Shown here one piece after another: positions 1 to 8,416 of a stretch of 64,000 nt of DNA. The stretch's first letter is position 1. Each line of letters begins with the position of its first letter. The translations under genes were made by a program, and so were the position numbers. The notes beneath the pieces were generated by a model. That model did not search any database and was not told the DNA's origin. It worked only from the letters and a program-made list of their open reading frames with translations. Source of the stretch: Butyrivibrio sp. WCD3002 (GTDB taxonomy: Bacteria; Bacillota; Clostridia; Lachnospirales; Lachnospiraceae); the NCBI RefSeq assembly GCF_000424265.1, contig NZ_AUJO01000006.1, positions 124,001 through 188,000 of the forward strand. Direction: 5' to 3'.

Positions 1-1
1 A

Positions 2-382
2 GAAGCATCTGCAGCTGACAATGAAGAAGAATATGATTTTCCTGATGAGGTTGTTCAAAAGGCAGAGTGGATTGATCAGGTTCTGACTGATCAGTGGGAC
101 AGCGAAACCACATCCCACCATACAACCTATGATGAAAGCTGGATCTACGTACAGGTAGCCGGAACCGGTCTGGAAAGTGCTGAAGACGCTGATTCAGAGT
201 CGTTCACACAGGAAATAATTCCGAGCTGGTTAGATGCAGTAAACAGCTGGGAGGAAGACTGGACAGACGACGATTCATCACCTATCCCTGTATGTCTCCA
301 GTACACAAATGACGACATGAGCACTGCTATCTTTACCATAGAGGATGGTCAAATTACCTACTCCGCCTTTGATGAAGAGTGA
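2..382 (+). CDS. C-terminal part of an acidic protein of unknown function
   Basis: An open frame runs in from the left edge and ends at TGA 380-382, giving about 126 residues. It is very rich in Asp and Glu, with Trp-containing stretches such as WIDQVL, SWLDAV and SWEEDW. No transmembrane segment or known motif is visible in this part. The composition (acidic, Ser/Thr-rich) would suit the exported portion of a lipoprotein, but the N-terminus is outside the window so this is inference. It converges with the helicase gene on the other strand and the two coding ends overlap by 25 bp (358-382). Codon-like structure without stops and the acidic pattern favour a real gene. Confidence 0.6.
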   Translation, partial: EASAADNEEEYDFPDEVVQKAEWIDQVLTDQWDSETTSHHTTYDESWIYVQVAGTGLESAEDADSESFTQEIIPSWLDAVNSWEEDWTDDDSSPIPVCLQYTNDDMSTAIFTIEDGQITYSAFDEE

Positions 383-2541
383 TCTTCTTTACATGAAAGC
401 TTAACCTTAAATGAAATCTGCCTTGGAGTCTCCATCTCATCAAATTGGACAAGATAACACTGATCCTCGGTATTTAGTTCAAGAATAGTACCCATACCAA
501 GAATCGCATGCTTAACTCTCTCTCCGGGCTCCAGCAGATTCAGTTTTTCTGCACCTTTAAGGAACCTTGATTCATTATCTATATACTTCCTTACAAAAGT
601 TATAAGGGAATCATCCGGTTTCTCAGTAAACTCCAGGAGATTTCTATCTATATCAAGTATGAATCTGGAGGGATATCGCGGTATCCCTTCAAAATTCATG
701 CCTCCGGCCTCCGAGATAAAGAGTCTCTTCTGGGCTCTGGTCATGGCAACAAAGGCAAGACGTCTCTCTTCCTCCATTCCTTCCAGGGTACGTATTTTTC
801 TTGAGGGAAAGATTCCTTCATTCATTCCACACAGAAAAACATAGGGAAATTCAAGGCCCTTGGCAGCATGAACGGTCATAAGACGAACCTTGTCCTCCTG
901 CCCTGCATCCGAATCGGCATTGGTAAAAAGCGCCACGTGCTTAAGATAATCCTCAAGGCCTACCTCTTCACCGCAGGTGGTCTCATATTCAAAAACAGAC
1001 TGCTTAAGCTCAGCCAGGTTATCAAGCCTGTCCTGAGCTCCTTCTGTTCTCAGCATCTCTTCATAGCCGCTCTCATTCAGTATTTTCGAAAGAACCTCAG
1101 AAACCGGCAGCCCTTCGTAGCTGTCTGAAAAGCGCTCTATCAGCTCTATGAATCTTCCTGCCTTTGTTCCGCGCATTACCTCATGTTCAAGGTTCTCGCT
1201 GAGAGCCTTATATAAAGAGCAGTTATTTTCAGCGGCGCACTGCTCAAGAAAGCTCATGCGCCTTTTTCCAAGATTCCTCTTAGGTACGTTGGCAATCCTT
1301 CTAAAGGATATATCATCACGATAGACGATCATCCTGAGATAACAAAGGGCATCCTTGATCTCCATTCGGCCAAAGAACTGCACTCCGGAATAGATCGTGT
1401 AGGGTATTTTTTCCTTCAAAAGCCCCTCTTCTATGGTCCTCGTCACATAGTGAGCTCTGTAGAGAATCGTCATGTTTCTATATGGTACGCCCATACCCTT
1501 CAGTGCAAGGATTTCACCTGTTATCCAATCCGCTTCATCGGCAGTATTTGGCGCAAAATGGCAAAGAACGCTGTCTCCATCCGGCAGTGTGGGTACAAGG
1601 TCCTTTTTTATCCTCTGCTTATTGGTGGCTATAAGAGAATTCACAGCTGATAGAATCTGCGGTGTCGAGCGGTAATTATCATTCATCATGATGGTCTTCA
1701 CATCAGGGAAATTCTTATCAAAATCCAGCAGGTATTTCACATTGGCACCGCGCCAGGTATAGATTGTCTGATCCGGGTCACCCACTATGAAAAGGTTCTT
1801 GTGATAACCGGAAAGAACCTCCATTAGCTCATACTGGAGGCTGTCTATATCCTGAAACTCATCGATCATTATGTATTCAAGTCTCTTTTGCCACTTGAGC
1901 TTAATATCCTCATTCTGACTGAAAATATAGAGTGAAAATTTGATGAGATCGTTGTAATCGAGGCCAAAGCACTTTTTCTCCTGATAGAGATATCCGTAGA
2001 AAAGAATATCTTTGACCTCCGTGGCACTGTCATATTTTTCCTTGAGAGTATCAAGGGACATGGTGATCATATCAAGGTAGTACTCAGGCTCATTAAAAAT
2101 CTTGCGTATCTCGAACATATCTCTGGCGGCGCTAAAGGTCATATCCCGCAGAGAAAGCCCTCTCTCCTCATATATGATCTTCAGCATATCGTCTATGTCC
2201 GAATTATCCAGAACCAGAAAATTCTTGGGATAGGAAACCGCGTGGGAATCCTCCTGAAGCACAGATACACAAAAACCATGGAAAGTATTGATATAGCCTG
2301 TATCGTTATCCCCTGTCAGTCTGTGAATTCTCTGTCTCATCTCATTTGCAGATTTATTGGTAAAGGTAACGCAAAGAATATGCCCCGGCATGATTCCAAG
2401 ACCATTCACAAGGTATGCAAATCTATGGGACAGCGCCCTTGTCTTGCCGCTTCCTGCCCCTGCTATTACGCGCACGTAGCCCTCCGTTGTGGTAACGGCC
2501 TGCCTCTGCGCATCATTTAATTTGTCCAGAATCTCCTGCAT
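358..2541 (-). CDS. pcrA: UvrD/PcrA-type ATP-dependent 3'-5' DNA helicase
   Basis: Superfamily 1 helicase of 727 residues, close to the usual PcrA length. Visible motifs in order are: Walker A GAGSGKT (residues 28-34); motif II DEFQD; motif III GDPDQTIYTWRGAN; motif V TVHAAKGLEF; and motif VI EERRLAFVAMTRA. The last 50 residues contain the small PcrA-type C-terminal domain (HAILGMGTI...YLVQFD), which in PcrA contacts RNA polymerase. Family role: unwinding in nucleotide excision repair, rolling-circle plasmid replication and clearing of RecA or RNA polymerase. The upstream ribosome site is weak (AGGTAG). It stands alone as a transcription unit, with a REP-like element beyond its start. UvrD and a RecQ-like helicase are less likely given motifs Ia and VI. 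Confidence 0.93.
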   Translation of the reverse strand: MQEILDKLNDAQRQAVTTTEGYVRVIAGAGSGKTRALSHRFAYLVNGLGIMPGHILCVTFTNKSANEMRQRIHRLTGDNDTGYINTFHGFCVSVLQEDSHAVSYPKNFLVLDNSDIDDMLKIIYEERGLSLRDMTFSAARDMFEIRKIFNEPEYYLDMITMSLDTLKEKYDSATEVKDILFYGYLYQEKKCFGLDYNDLIKFSLYIFSQNEDIKLKWQKRLEYIMIDEFQDIDSLQYELMEVLSGYHKNLFIVGDPDQTIYTWRGANVKYLLDFDKNFPDVKTIMMNDNYRSTPQILSAVNSLIATNKQRIKKDLVPTLPDGDSVLCHFAPNTADEADWITGEILALKGMGVPYRNMTILYRAHYVTRTIEEGLLKEKIPYTIYSGVQFFGRMEIKDALCYLRMIVYRDDISFRRIANVPKRNLGKRRMSFLEQCAAENNCSLYKALSENLEHEVMRGTKAGRFIELIERFSDSYEGLPVSEVLSKILNESGYEEMLRTEGAQDRLDNLAELKQSVFEYETTCGEEVGLEDYLKHVALFTNADSDAGQEDKVRLMTVHAAKGLEFPYVFLCGMNEGIFPSRKIRTLEGMEEERRLAFVAMTRAQKRLFISEAGGMNFEGIPRYPSRFILDIDRNLLEFTEKPDDSLITFVRKYIDNESRFLKGAEKLNLLEPGERVKHAILGMGTILELNTEDQCYLVQFDEMETPRQISFKVKLSCKEDHSSSKAE

Positions 2542-2620
2542 AAATCGACTACCTAAAATACACTGTTTAACTTTTCCACCATTCTACCAAACACCCGTTC
2601 TGTTATCAACCCCTAAAGTC

Positions 2621-2648
2621 CGTGCCAAGTAGAACCGTCCCCATTGGC
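2621..2648 (-). repeat. REP-like 28-bp element, copy 1
   Basis: Single copy of a motif whose core on the minus strand is GGGGACGGTTC flanked by GCCAAT on one side and TTGGCACG on the other. The two outer ends (GCCA and TGGC) are complementary, so it can form a short stem. The same motif recurs at 6248-6275 and twice, inverted, at 16719-16786, always between genes. Similar short palindromes in Clostridia are associated with RAYT-type transposases; no such transposase lies in this window. Confidence 0.75.
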
Positions 2649-2660
2649 AGTCCTTAACCA

Positions 2661-3605
2661 TTAAAGCAATCCTTTTTCTTTAAGGATGTTTTCGACCACT
2701 TCAATTGAAACATTGGATTTCTCTGCTATTTCAGCGATAGACATCCCATCTTCATATCTTGCACATACCTTCCCGGTAATTTCACCAATCTCAATGCCCT
2801 GTTCAATGCCCTTATCCACAAGTACCTGACTTAAGTTACACATCTCTTCCAATCTCCTTTCAGTGTTGGTATTTATTTTCAGTCCATATTCCTCTGAAAG
2901 TTTCCTTTTCTTCTTTTTTATATCTTCCTTTCGCAGAAGTTCCTCCAGCATCGCTATGAGGAGGTTCTTTGATTTATCTGCTTCTTCGTTACTTCTTAGC
3001 CTGATGATCACACCCTGGACTTTGTCTATATTTGAAAGTGTCATCTCTTTGCCATAAAGCGTTTCTTGTCTGAAGCTTATACGATTGATGGAATCCTCTT
3101 CATCACCTGCATCCATACATATCCAAATACTTCGGACAGCCTTCAGATTGTCATAATCAGATTTGGAAAACTCCACTTCCTTCTGCGAAGAGATCATCCT
3201 GCCAAGATAATAGATTATTCGATTGTCCAGGTGATAACCAAGCTTCGATGCATTGGTTGTCTTTTGGGCTTCAATGTTTATCAGAATCTTTATGGATTCC
3301 TCGCCACAGTACACTGAAAATCTGATATCAAAAACAACCTTACCTTCAAAGGGAATGTTGTCTTCCTCTGACAGTTTTTTAATCTTTTCATTGTTCGTAT
3401 AGCCCGGTTCCATCCTGATTCTGGACACTTCCGGTTCATCTATATTGTTTATTATCGTTTCGATATCCACATCTGAAAATTCATCTAATGTATATTTAAG
3501 GATCCTGGCTAAAATCTGCTTATCTGCAAATATCTCCTTTACATATTCATCATATCTTGCACTTTCATTTGAGATATCTATCAATTGCGATAGATTTGTA
3601 TTCAT
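2661..3605 (-). CDS. Rpn/PD-(D/E)XK nuclease-family protein (transposase-like)
   Basis: About 314 residues. The N-terminal half carries the PD-(D/E)XK signature of the Rpn (recombination-promoting nuclease) or PDDEXK-transposase family: an Asp in VFDIRFSV followed about 15 residues later by ILINIEAQK. The family cuts DNA and promotes RecA-independent recombination. Many Lachnospiraceae carry multiple copies. The C-terminus has a lysine-rich linker and a short helical region (MSIAEIAEKSNVSIEVVENIL) that looks like a helix-turn-helix. The start is set at 3605 because TTGGAG lies 10 nt upstream; the open frame extends 36 codons further but that stretch does not resemble the family. Stand-alone; the REP-like copy at 2621-2648 lies just past its stop. 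Confidence 0.75.
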   Translation of the reverse strand: MNTNLSQLIDISNESARYDEYVKEIFADKQILARILKYTLDEFSDVDIETIINNIDEPEVSRIRMEPGYTNNEKIKKLSEEDNIPFEGKVVFDIRFSVYCGEESIKILINIEAQKTTNASKLGYHLDNRIIYYLGRMISSQKEVEFSKSDYDNLKAVRSIWICMDAGDEEDSINRISFRQETLYGKEMTLSNIDKVQGVIIRLRSNEEADKSKNLLIAMLEELLRKEDIKKKKRKLSEEYGLKINTNTERRLEEMCNLSQVLVDKGIEQGIEIGEITGKVCARYEDGMSIAEIAEKSNVSIEVVENILKEKGLL

Positions 3606-3827
3606 TTGCTTATTACTCCAATTATTACATTTAAAAAATTTGTTGGCAACACACATACTCCAAATAACTCTTCGCATAAAAACATGAAAAAATTGCGACA
3701 ACGCAAGATACAAAAATAAAGACAGATTCGACTATAGCATTATTGATTGATTATGTAAAGTACATTAATAACTTCAGGGAGCTGTACAATGGTACAGCTC
3801 CCTGAGTAAAAATGACATTGTTCTTCA

Positions 3828-5780
3828 TTATTCTGTTACGGTAACAGCAACTTTCTTTGCAAGGCCGTTTACTGCATAAACATAAACATCGCAGGTGCCT
3901 GCACCTACTCCGGTAACATTTCCATCTTTATCTACTGTTGCTACAGCCGGATTGGTTGATGCAAAACGAAACTTTGCTACTTTATTCTTCTTAAACATCT
4001 TTTTCTTTTTATTTTCAAGTTTTATTGTAGCAACTATCTTCGTATTGTTGCCCTTTGTAAGGGTTACCTTTGTATTATTCACTTTAATGGATTTTACATT
4101 TGTATACTTCTTGTTGTTTTTACCTGCCACATACGCAGAAACAGTCTTTCCGATTTCCTGATCCTTACTGCCATAGCCCTTGAGATATATCTTGAAGCTC
4201 TTACTGAAGTCAATCTTCTTACCTTTAATCTTCTTTAATGTTACATATGTCCCTGTGGTTGTCTTTATGGGCTTTGCAGGGAAATCATTTCCGCAATAAG
4301 TGGCATAAACTTCGACCTTTTTGGCATCGGTTTTATCCCAACTGATCTTAAGTTTTCCATTCTTCTGCTGAACCTTCATTGATGTAAAGAACTGCTCATT
4401 TGCTTCAGCCATTTCTGCTATTGTGACTTCTAACATCTGCGGTTTGGAGTCTTCATGGTTAGCATCTCCCTCTACCTTGTACCAGACATAATAGGTTCCG
4501 GCTTCGGTTTTTGTAGGGATGGATGTGGTATAAAGGCTTTCATCCGTCGGAGCCGTGTTCTCGGTGGTCACGGCATACTTCATGGTGTAGCCTGCCGGAA
4601 GTGCGGTCGTCGGCGTGTTGATCAGTTGGATCGGACTTCCGTTATAAGTCATGTCGTTGCCAGTTCTTGCGGATACTTCACTCATGACCTGCTGGATCAC
4701 AACCTGGTCTGCCGCTGCCTGCGTGGTGCAGTTCGCAATGGCGTCATTGAAAGTATTAAGAGCTGTTGTGACTTCCGCTTCTGTCGTGGCCGCATTGATC
4801 GCATTCAGCGCAGCGGTCTTTGCTTCCGTCACGGTCTGTTGGTCTGCCGCAATGTAGTCGGTGGCGTTCACGCCATTCACTGTTGCGGTTGCAGTTGTCT
4901 TCGCATTGTCAAATGCTTTCTCTGCTGTGGTCTTCACTGCATTCGCGGCGGTTTCCGCATTACTTTTCGCTGTGGCAACGTCGTCGATCGTTGTCGCATT
5001 ATCGATAGCAGTCTTGCCGCCCGCGATGGCCTGCGTCAGTGTCGTCCAGTCAGCTGCGTCATAGTCAGCCTCGGTCTTGCCGGCGAGAAGCGTGTCGAGG
5101 TCAGCCTTCGCGGCGGTCTTCGCGGCAGCAAGATCAGCCGCTTCCGCTTCCGCCTGTTTGGTTGTATCTACATACTCGCAGACCGTGCAGGTAAAGCGTG
5201 CGTCGCCGCTATCGCCGTATGTATGCGTTGCTTTTGCCGCACCCGTTTCATTCAGGCAAGCATCCGATGCATCCTCGCCTGTACAGGCGTGCCAGTGGTA
5301 TGTAGCGTCATGTGACCATGCTGTAGCCCATGTGTGAGTGTGGGCTCCATCATAATAGTAAATCGTAATTGAGTTAAGTTTGACACCTGCAGGACTTGAT
5401 GAAGAAACTGTCAGTTCGGTACTGTTTATCCCGGTAACAGTATTGTTACCATTAAAAGTACCGCGTGAAACTGATATGGTATTTTTATTACTACCGTTAT
5501 AATAGGTCCAAACCACCTTTGTCATGACAGTCTCGTCAAGTGACGAAACAGTCATCGCTCCAAACTTATTAATTGTCAAGCCTAAAGCGTCAAGCCACTG
5601 ATAGCCGCAAGTAACTTTAAAATGGGTTCCCGTAGCGGTTGTAATATTATTATCACTAATTAGAGAAATGGTCTCTGATTTCTCAGCTGCATACGCCGTC
5701 AAGCTCATCCCCTGCATCAGGCCCAGCGCCAACACAATGCTGAGCAGGATGCCTAAAAATCTTTTCATCTTAATTCTCAT
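3828..5780 (-). CDS. Secreted surface protein with FIVAR-like coiled repeats and a C-terminal Ig-like (BIG2) domain
   Basis: 650 residues beginning with a clear Sec signal peptide (RIKMKR, a hydrophobic run, then a cleavage region near TAYAAE). Next comes a beta-rich part (about 35-145), then two HWHACTG/CTVCEYV Cys-His segments typical of repeats in Lachnospiraceae surface proteins. An Ala/Thr/Asp-rich helical region with FIVAR-like repeats follows (about 205-365). After a linker and an FN3-like stretch, the last 85 residues form a BIG2 domain (ASTNPAVATVDKDGNVTGVGAG). No LPXTG or SLH anchor is seen, so attachment is unclear. AAAGGAG sits 9 nt before the ATG. The leader is about 250 nt long and contains a pentamer array and several hairpins. 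A function in adhesion is inference only. Confidence 0.8.
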   Translation of the reverse strand: MRIKMKRFLGILLSIVLALGLMQGMSLTAYAAEKSETISLISDNNITTATGTHFKVTCGYQWLDALGLTINKFGAMTVSSLDETVMTKVVWTYYNGSNKNTISVSRGTFNGNNTVTGINSTELTVSSSSPAGVKLNSITIYYYDGAHTHTWATAWSHDATYHWHACTGEDASDACLNETGAAKATHTYGDSGDARFTCTVCEYVDTTKQAEAEAADLAAAKTAAKADLDTLLAGKTEADYDAADWTTLTQAIAGGKTAIDNATTIDDVATAKSNAETAANAVKTTAEKAFDNAKTTATATVNGVNATDYIAADQQTVTEAKTAALNAINAATTEAEVTTALNTFNDAIANCTTQAAADQVVIQQVMSEVSARTGNDMTYNGSPIQLINTPTTALPAGYTMKYAVTTENTAPTDESLYTTSIPTKTEAGTYYVWYKVEGDANHEDSKPQMLEVTIAEMAEANEQFFTSMKVQQKNGKLKISWDKTDAKKVEVYATYCGNDFPAKPIKTTTGTYVTLKKIKGKKIDFSKSFKIYLKGYGSKDQEIGKTVSAYVAGKNNKKYTNVKSIKVNNTKVTLTKGNNTKIVATIKLENKKKKMFKKNKVAKFRFASTNPAVATVDKDGNVTGVGAGTCDVYVYAVNGLAKKVAVTVTE

Positions 5781-5982
5781 AAGCTATTTCTCCTTTATTT
5801 CTTATTCACGGCTGTTATGGCCGCCGCTAACCATGTTGAACACAATAAAACCGCCGAACCTGACAGGGTATAGTAACCCCGTCAAATCCGACGGTTATCC
5901 ATCTCGAATGTTGTATTCAGTTTCAAGCGCCCCGCAAGACGCAAAATACCCTAAAGGGCACAGGCGGGCGCAGTTAGCCCAT
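5781..5982 (-). promoter_or_regulatory. Structured 5' leader of the surface-protein gene
   Basis: On the minus strand the stretch between the pentamer array and the start codon holds several possible stems: GCGCCC with GGGGCGC enclosing CCCTTTAGGG; CCGTC with GACGG; and ATGG with CCAT near the 3' end, followed by the AAAGGAG ribosome site. No known riboswitch class was recognised. The leader could be a mRNA-stability or translation-control region, or a decayed mobile sequence. Confidence 0.4.
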
Positions 5983-6027
5983 GCTCTGCTCTGCTCTGCT
6001 CTGCTCTGCTCTGCTCTGCTCTGCTCT
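5983..6027. repeat. Pentanucleotide microsatellite, (GCTCT)9
   Basis: Nine uninterrupted perfect copies of GCTCT (AGAGC on the minus strand). The array lies about 200 nt upstream of the surface-protein start codon. A TTGACA (minus strand, 6055-6060) lies about 30 nt further upstream, so the array would fall at or just after a transcription start. Perfect short tandem arrays of this kind change length by slipped-strand mispairing. Confidence 0.9.
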
Positions 6028-6247
6028 AAGGAGCGTAGGTCTATTCCGCATTACTGTCAAGTATCGATGTCTCAATGCTCTTCCTCATTTTAGAATGTTG
6101 ATATACTGCATATCTTGATTATATAAATTATTCTCTAAAATGAGTGTTAAAAAACATAAAGAAACTATTAAGCAACCAGGCGCTATAATGAGTAAGGTTT
6201 GAACATCTGAACTGATCACAGGTGCAATCTACCCTTTTAAATCCTAT
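6028..6247. other. Intergenic stretch without recognised gene
   Basis: AT-rich segment between the pentamer array and the REP-like copy. A short open frame on the minus strand (6128-6310) has no ribosome site and crosses the REP-like element, so it is not called. The possible promoter element TTGACA at 6055-6060 (minus) is the only signal noted. Confidence 0.4.
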
Positions 6248-6275
6248 GCCATTGGGGACGGTTCTTTTTGGCACG
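6248..6275 (+). repeat. REP-like 28-bp element, copy 2
   Basis: Same motif as at 2621-2648 in the opposite orientation, with core GGGGACGGTTC, and GCCA and TGGC at the ends. It lies just beyond the transcription terminator hairpin of the GH2 gene. Confidence 0.75.
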
Positions 6276-6278
6276 CAA

Positions 6279-6307
6279 ACAGGGAGCTGCGCATTGCAGC
6301 TCCCTGT
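6279..6307 (-). terminator. Hairpin downstream of the GH2 gene
   Basis: Perfect 12-bp stem (ACAGGGAGCTGC and its complement) with a 5-nt loop, 25 nt past the GH2 stop codon. The T tract after it is short (TTTG), so termination may be weak; it may instead protect the 3' end. Confidence 0.6.
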
Positions 6308-6332
6308 CATTCGTCAAGCTCAATTAAATGAT

Positions 6333-8156
6333 TTAAATTCCCTCGTTAATCTCGCGGATTTTGTCGGGATTTACCTTGAATTTGCGGTCAATTGTCATAA
6401 GGCCGTTTACTTCCTGCTGGACATCACTAACCTGCGTATAACAAAATCCCTTGATATAAGGAATGCTCATGATGGCGTGGGTTATCTTTTTATAGCGCTT
6501 CAGGAATTCTTCCTCATCGGAAACGCTGTTGCCATAGCCCCACTGGTCATCCTCCTTAGAAGAAAAGGCGATTCCGCCGTATTCACTGATGATCACAGGC
6601 TGTCCCTTGTAGCTGTAGCCCTTTACAAGAGCCAGATTAGCGGTGTTGTGGTAGAAGGTTCCTCCAAGAATACCATCCTTGTTGTCCACATATCTTTCCT
6701 TGAAAACATCGCCATCCTCTTCGTAATCATGGAGGGTAAGAAGGTCTGATACAGTGTGCTCCCAGCCGTCATTTACGATGACCGGACGGGTATCATCGAT
6801 ACTCTTTGTGAGATAATAGATTGCTTCAGTGAACTTCTGCTGCTTCTCATTTCTGGCAATGTGCGGAACGCCCCAGGACTCATTAAAGGGAGTCCATGTA
6901 ATTATGCAGGGATGTGAGTAGTTCTGCTTCACAATCTGAATCCATTCATCCGTGAAATTGGAAACCGCCTCATCCGTAAACTCATAGCAGGCTGCCATCT
7001 CGCTCCATACAAGCATTCCCTTTACGTCGCAGTGGTATAAAAAGCGCTCATCCTCTATTTTCATGTGCTTACGAAGACCGTTGAAGCCAAGCTGATGTAT
7101 CTTGTCGATATCCTCAATAAGCGCATCCTCGCTGGGTGGTGTCAGATGTGAGTCGGCAAAATATCCCTGATCCAGAATCAGCTTCTGATAAACAGGCCTG
7201 TTGTTAAGCATCACTTCGCCGTTTTCTATGCTGACCTTGCGCATTCCAAAATATGAGCCGATTCTGTCGATGCACTGATCTCCACATCTTATTTCAAGGC
7301 AAAGATCATAGAGATTCGGCTCCTCTGTATTCCAGATCTTAAGTCCCCACTCTGTAAGCTCATAGTCTCTGATATCAACACTTAGCTCAGTCAGGCTCTT
7401 ATGGATATTTTCACAGAAGGTCTTAACAATCCTGCCATCAAAGGAGATTTCGCCATATAAGCTAAGGCCCTTGCCATCATAATTATCGCCGGCTTCCGAA
7501 GCATCAACGTCACTGCCATTGGTATCAGCATGGCACTCGCCCCCCTTCACTACAGCGGCAATTGCAATCTCCCCATTATCTATATCAGGAGTAAGCTTTA
7601 ACTCATCAAAACGGATTTTCGGAACCGCCTCCATCCAAACTGTTTTCCAGATACCTGTGGTCTGAACGTACCAGCAGCCGAAATTATCGTTTATCCAGCG
7701 CTGCTTACCCCTTGGCTGTGAAATCGAAAAAGAATCCGATACTCCGATCACAATACGATTCACGCCTGTTTTAAGCGCATTTGTCATATCATAGCTGGCT
7801 CTTTCGTAAGCGCCTTCATGCTTTCCTATGAAAACACCGTTGACCCATACCTTAGTCAGATAGTCGCTTCCCTCAAGATGCAGGATGTACTGCTTATCTT
7901 CAGCTTTTTCCAGAGTAATTTTTCTCTGATACCAGATATGGTCGTGTCTTGTCTCATCACATATTCCGCTGAGCTTAGTCTCATAGGTAAAGGGCACCTG
8001 AATCACCAGATCCGAGTCAAAGCCTGCATTCCAGCCCTTCTCCTCTCCACGGTTTTCATCATCAAAAGCAAAATCCCAGCTTCCGTTTAAAATTTCGAAA
8101 TTATCGCGCACCATCTGCGGTCTCGGATAATCCTTAATGTAGCTTTTTGTAGCCAT
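6333..8156 (-). CDS. Glycoside hydrolase family 2 protein (beta-galactosidase/beta-glucuronidase type)
   Basis: 607 residues with the GH2 order: N-terminal sugar-binding jelly roll (WYQRKITLE...VWVNGVFIGKHEGAYE), immunoglobulin-like middle domain, then the TIM barrel. The acid/base Glu lies in TPFNESWG and the nucleophile Glu in VIISEYGG, both intact. There is no signal peptide, so it acts in the cytoplasm on imported oligosaccharides or glycosides. Length is short for LacZ and close to GusA-like and uncharacterised GH2 enzymes; the substrate cannot be told from sequence alone. GAGG sits 9 nt before the ATG. The ArsR-like regulator lies 250 bp upstream on the same strand and probably controls it. 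Confidence 0.88.
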   Translation of the reverse strand: MATKSYIKDYPRPQMVRDNFEILNGSWDFAFDDENRGEEKGWNAGFDSDLVIQVPFTYETKLSGICDETRHDHIWYQRKITLEKAEDKQYILHLEGSDYLTKVWVNGVFIGKHEGAYERASYDMTNALKTGVNRIVIGVSDSFSISQPRGKQRWINDNFGCWYVQTTGIWKTVWMEAVPKIRFDELKLTPDIDNGEIAIAAVVKGGECHADTNGSDVDASEAGDNYDGKGLSLYGEISFDGRIVKTFCENIHKSLTELSVDIRDYELTEWGLKIWNTEEPNLYDLCLEIRCGDQCIDRIGSYFGMRKVSIENGEVMLNNRPVYQKLILDQGYFADSHLTPPSEDALIEDIDKIHQLGFNGLRKHMKIEDERFLYHCDVKGMLVWSEMAACYEFTDEAVSNFTDEWIQIVKQNYSHPCIITWTPFNESWGVPHIARNEKQQKFTEAIYYLTKSIDDTRPVIVNDGWEHTVSDLLTLHDYEEDGDVFKERYVDNKDGILGGTFYHNTANLALVKGYSYKGQPVIISEYGGIAFSSKEDDQWGYGNSVSDEEEFLKRYKKITHAIMSIPYIKGFCYTQVSDVQQEVNGLMTIDRKFKVNPDKIREINEGI

Positions 8157-8253
8157 TTAAATATTCCTCTCTCCCCAATTTTTCTGCTATCTTCTGACTT
8201 AGAAAAGCCCCTGTTTTTATTCATTCCAAAATCAGAAATACTATAGATATGCT

Positions 8254-8354
8254 TGTTTTTACATGATAATTATCGACCTGTTTACATCACTCTTTCAACA
8301 TGATTGTTGTTAAAAAACAGCCTTTTGGTGAAATATTTATGTGTTTACACATGA
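8254..8354 (-). promoter_or_regulatory. Promoter and three-fold repeated possible operator of the GH2 gene
   Basis: On the minus strand TTGAAA (8293-8298) is followed after 18 nt by GATAAT (8269-8274). Around it, three direct repeats of the form TGTTT(TT)ACA(C)AT(G/C)A on the plus strand occur at 8254-8266, 8279-8289 and 8342-8354. One lies inside the spacer. The palindrome GATAATTATC (8265-8274) overlaps the -10. This arrangement fits repression by a winged-helix regulator such as the neighbouring ArsR-like protein. Confidence 0.4.
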
Positions 8355-8391
8355 TTTTTGTTCAATTACTTCCATTTGAAAAGAGGGCAAC

Positions 8392-8416
8392 AAAAAAACG
8401 AAGCATTAAGCTCCGT
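8392..8416 (-). terminator. Intrinsic terminator of the ArsR-like regulator gene
   Basis: 7-bp stem ACGGAGC/GCTTCGT (one G-U pair) with loop TTAAT, followed by seven T residues on the minus strand. The stop codon TAA of the regulator lies in the loop, so termination occurs right at the gene end and separates the regulator from GH2. Confidence 0.75.

Noticed and set aside
3605-3713. N-terminal extension of the Rpn-like protein
   Set aside because: The ATG at 3605 has a good ribosome site; the extension has none and is Phe/Cys-rich junk.
4455-5315. Long open frame on the plus strand inside the surface-protein gene
   Set aside because: Antisense shadow of a repetitive, Ala/Thr-rich coding region; no ribosome site, Cys-rich nonsense composition.
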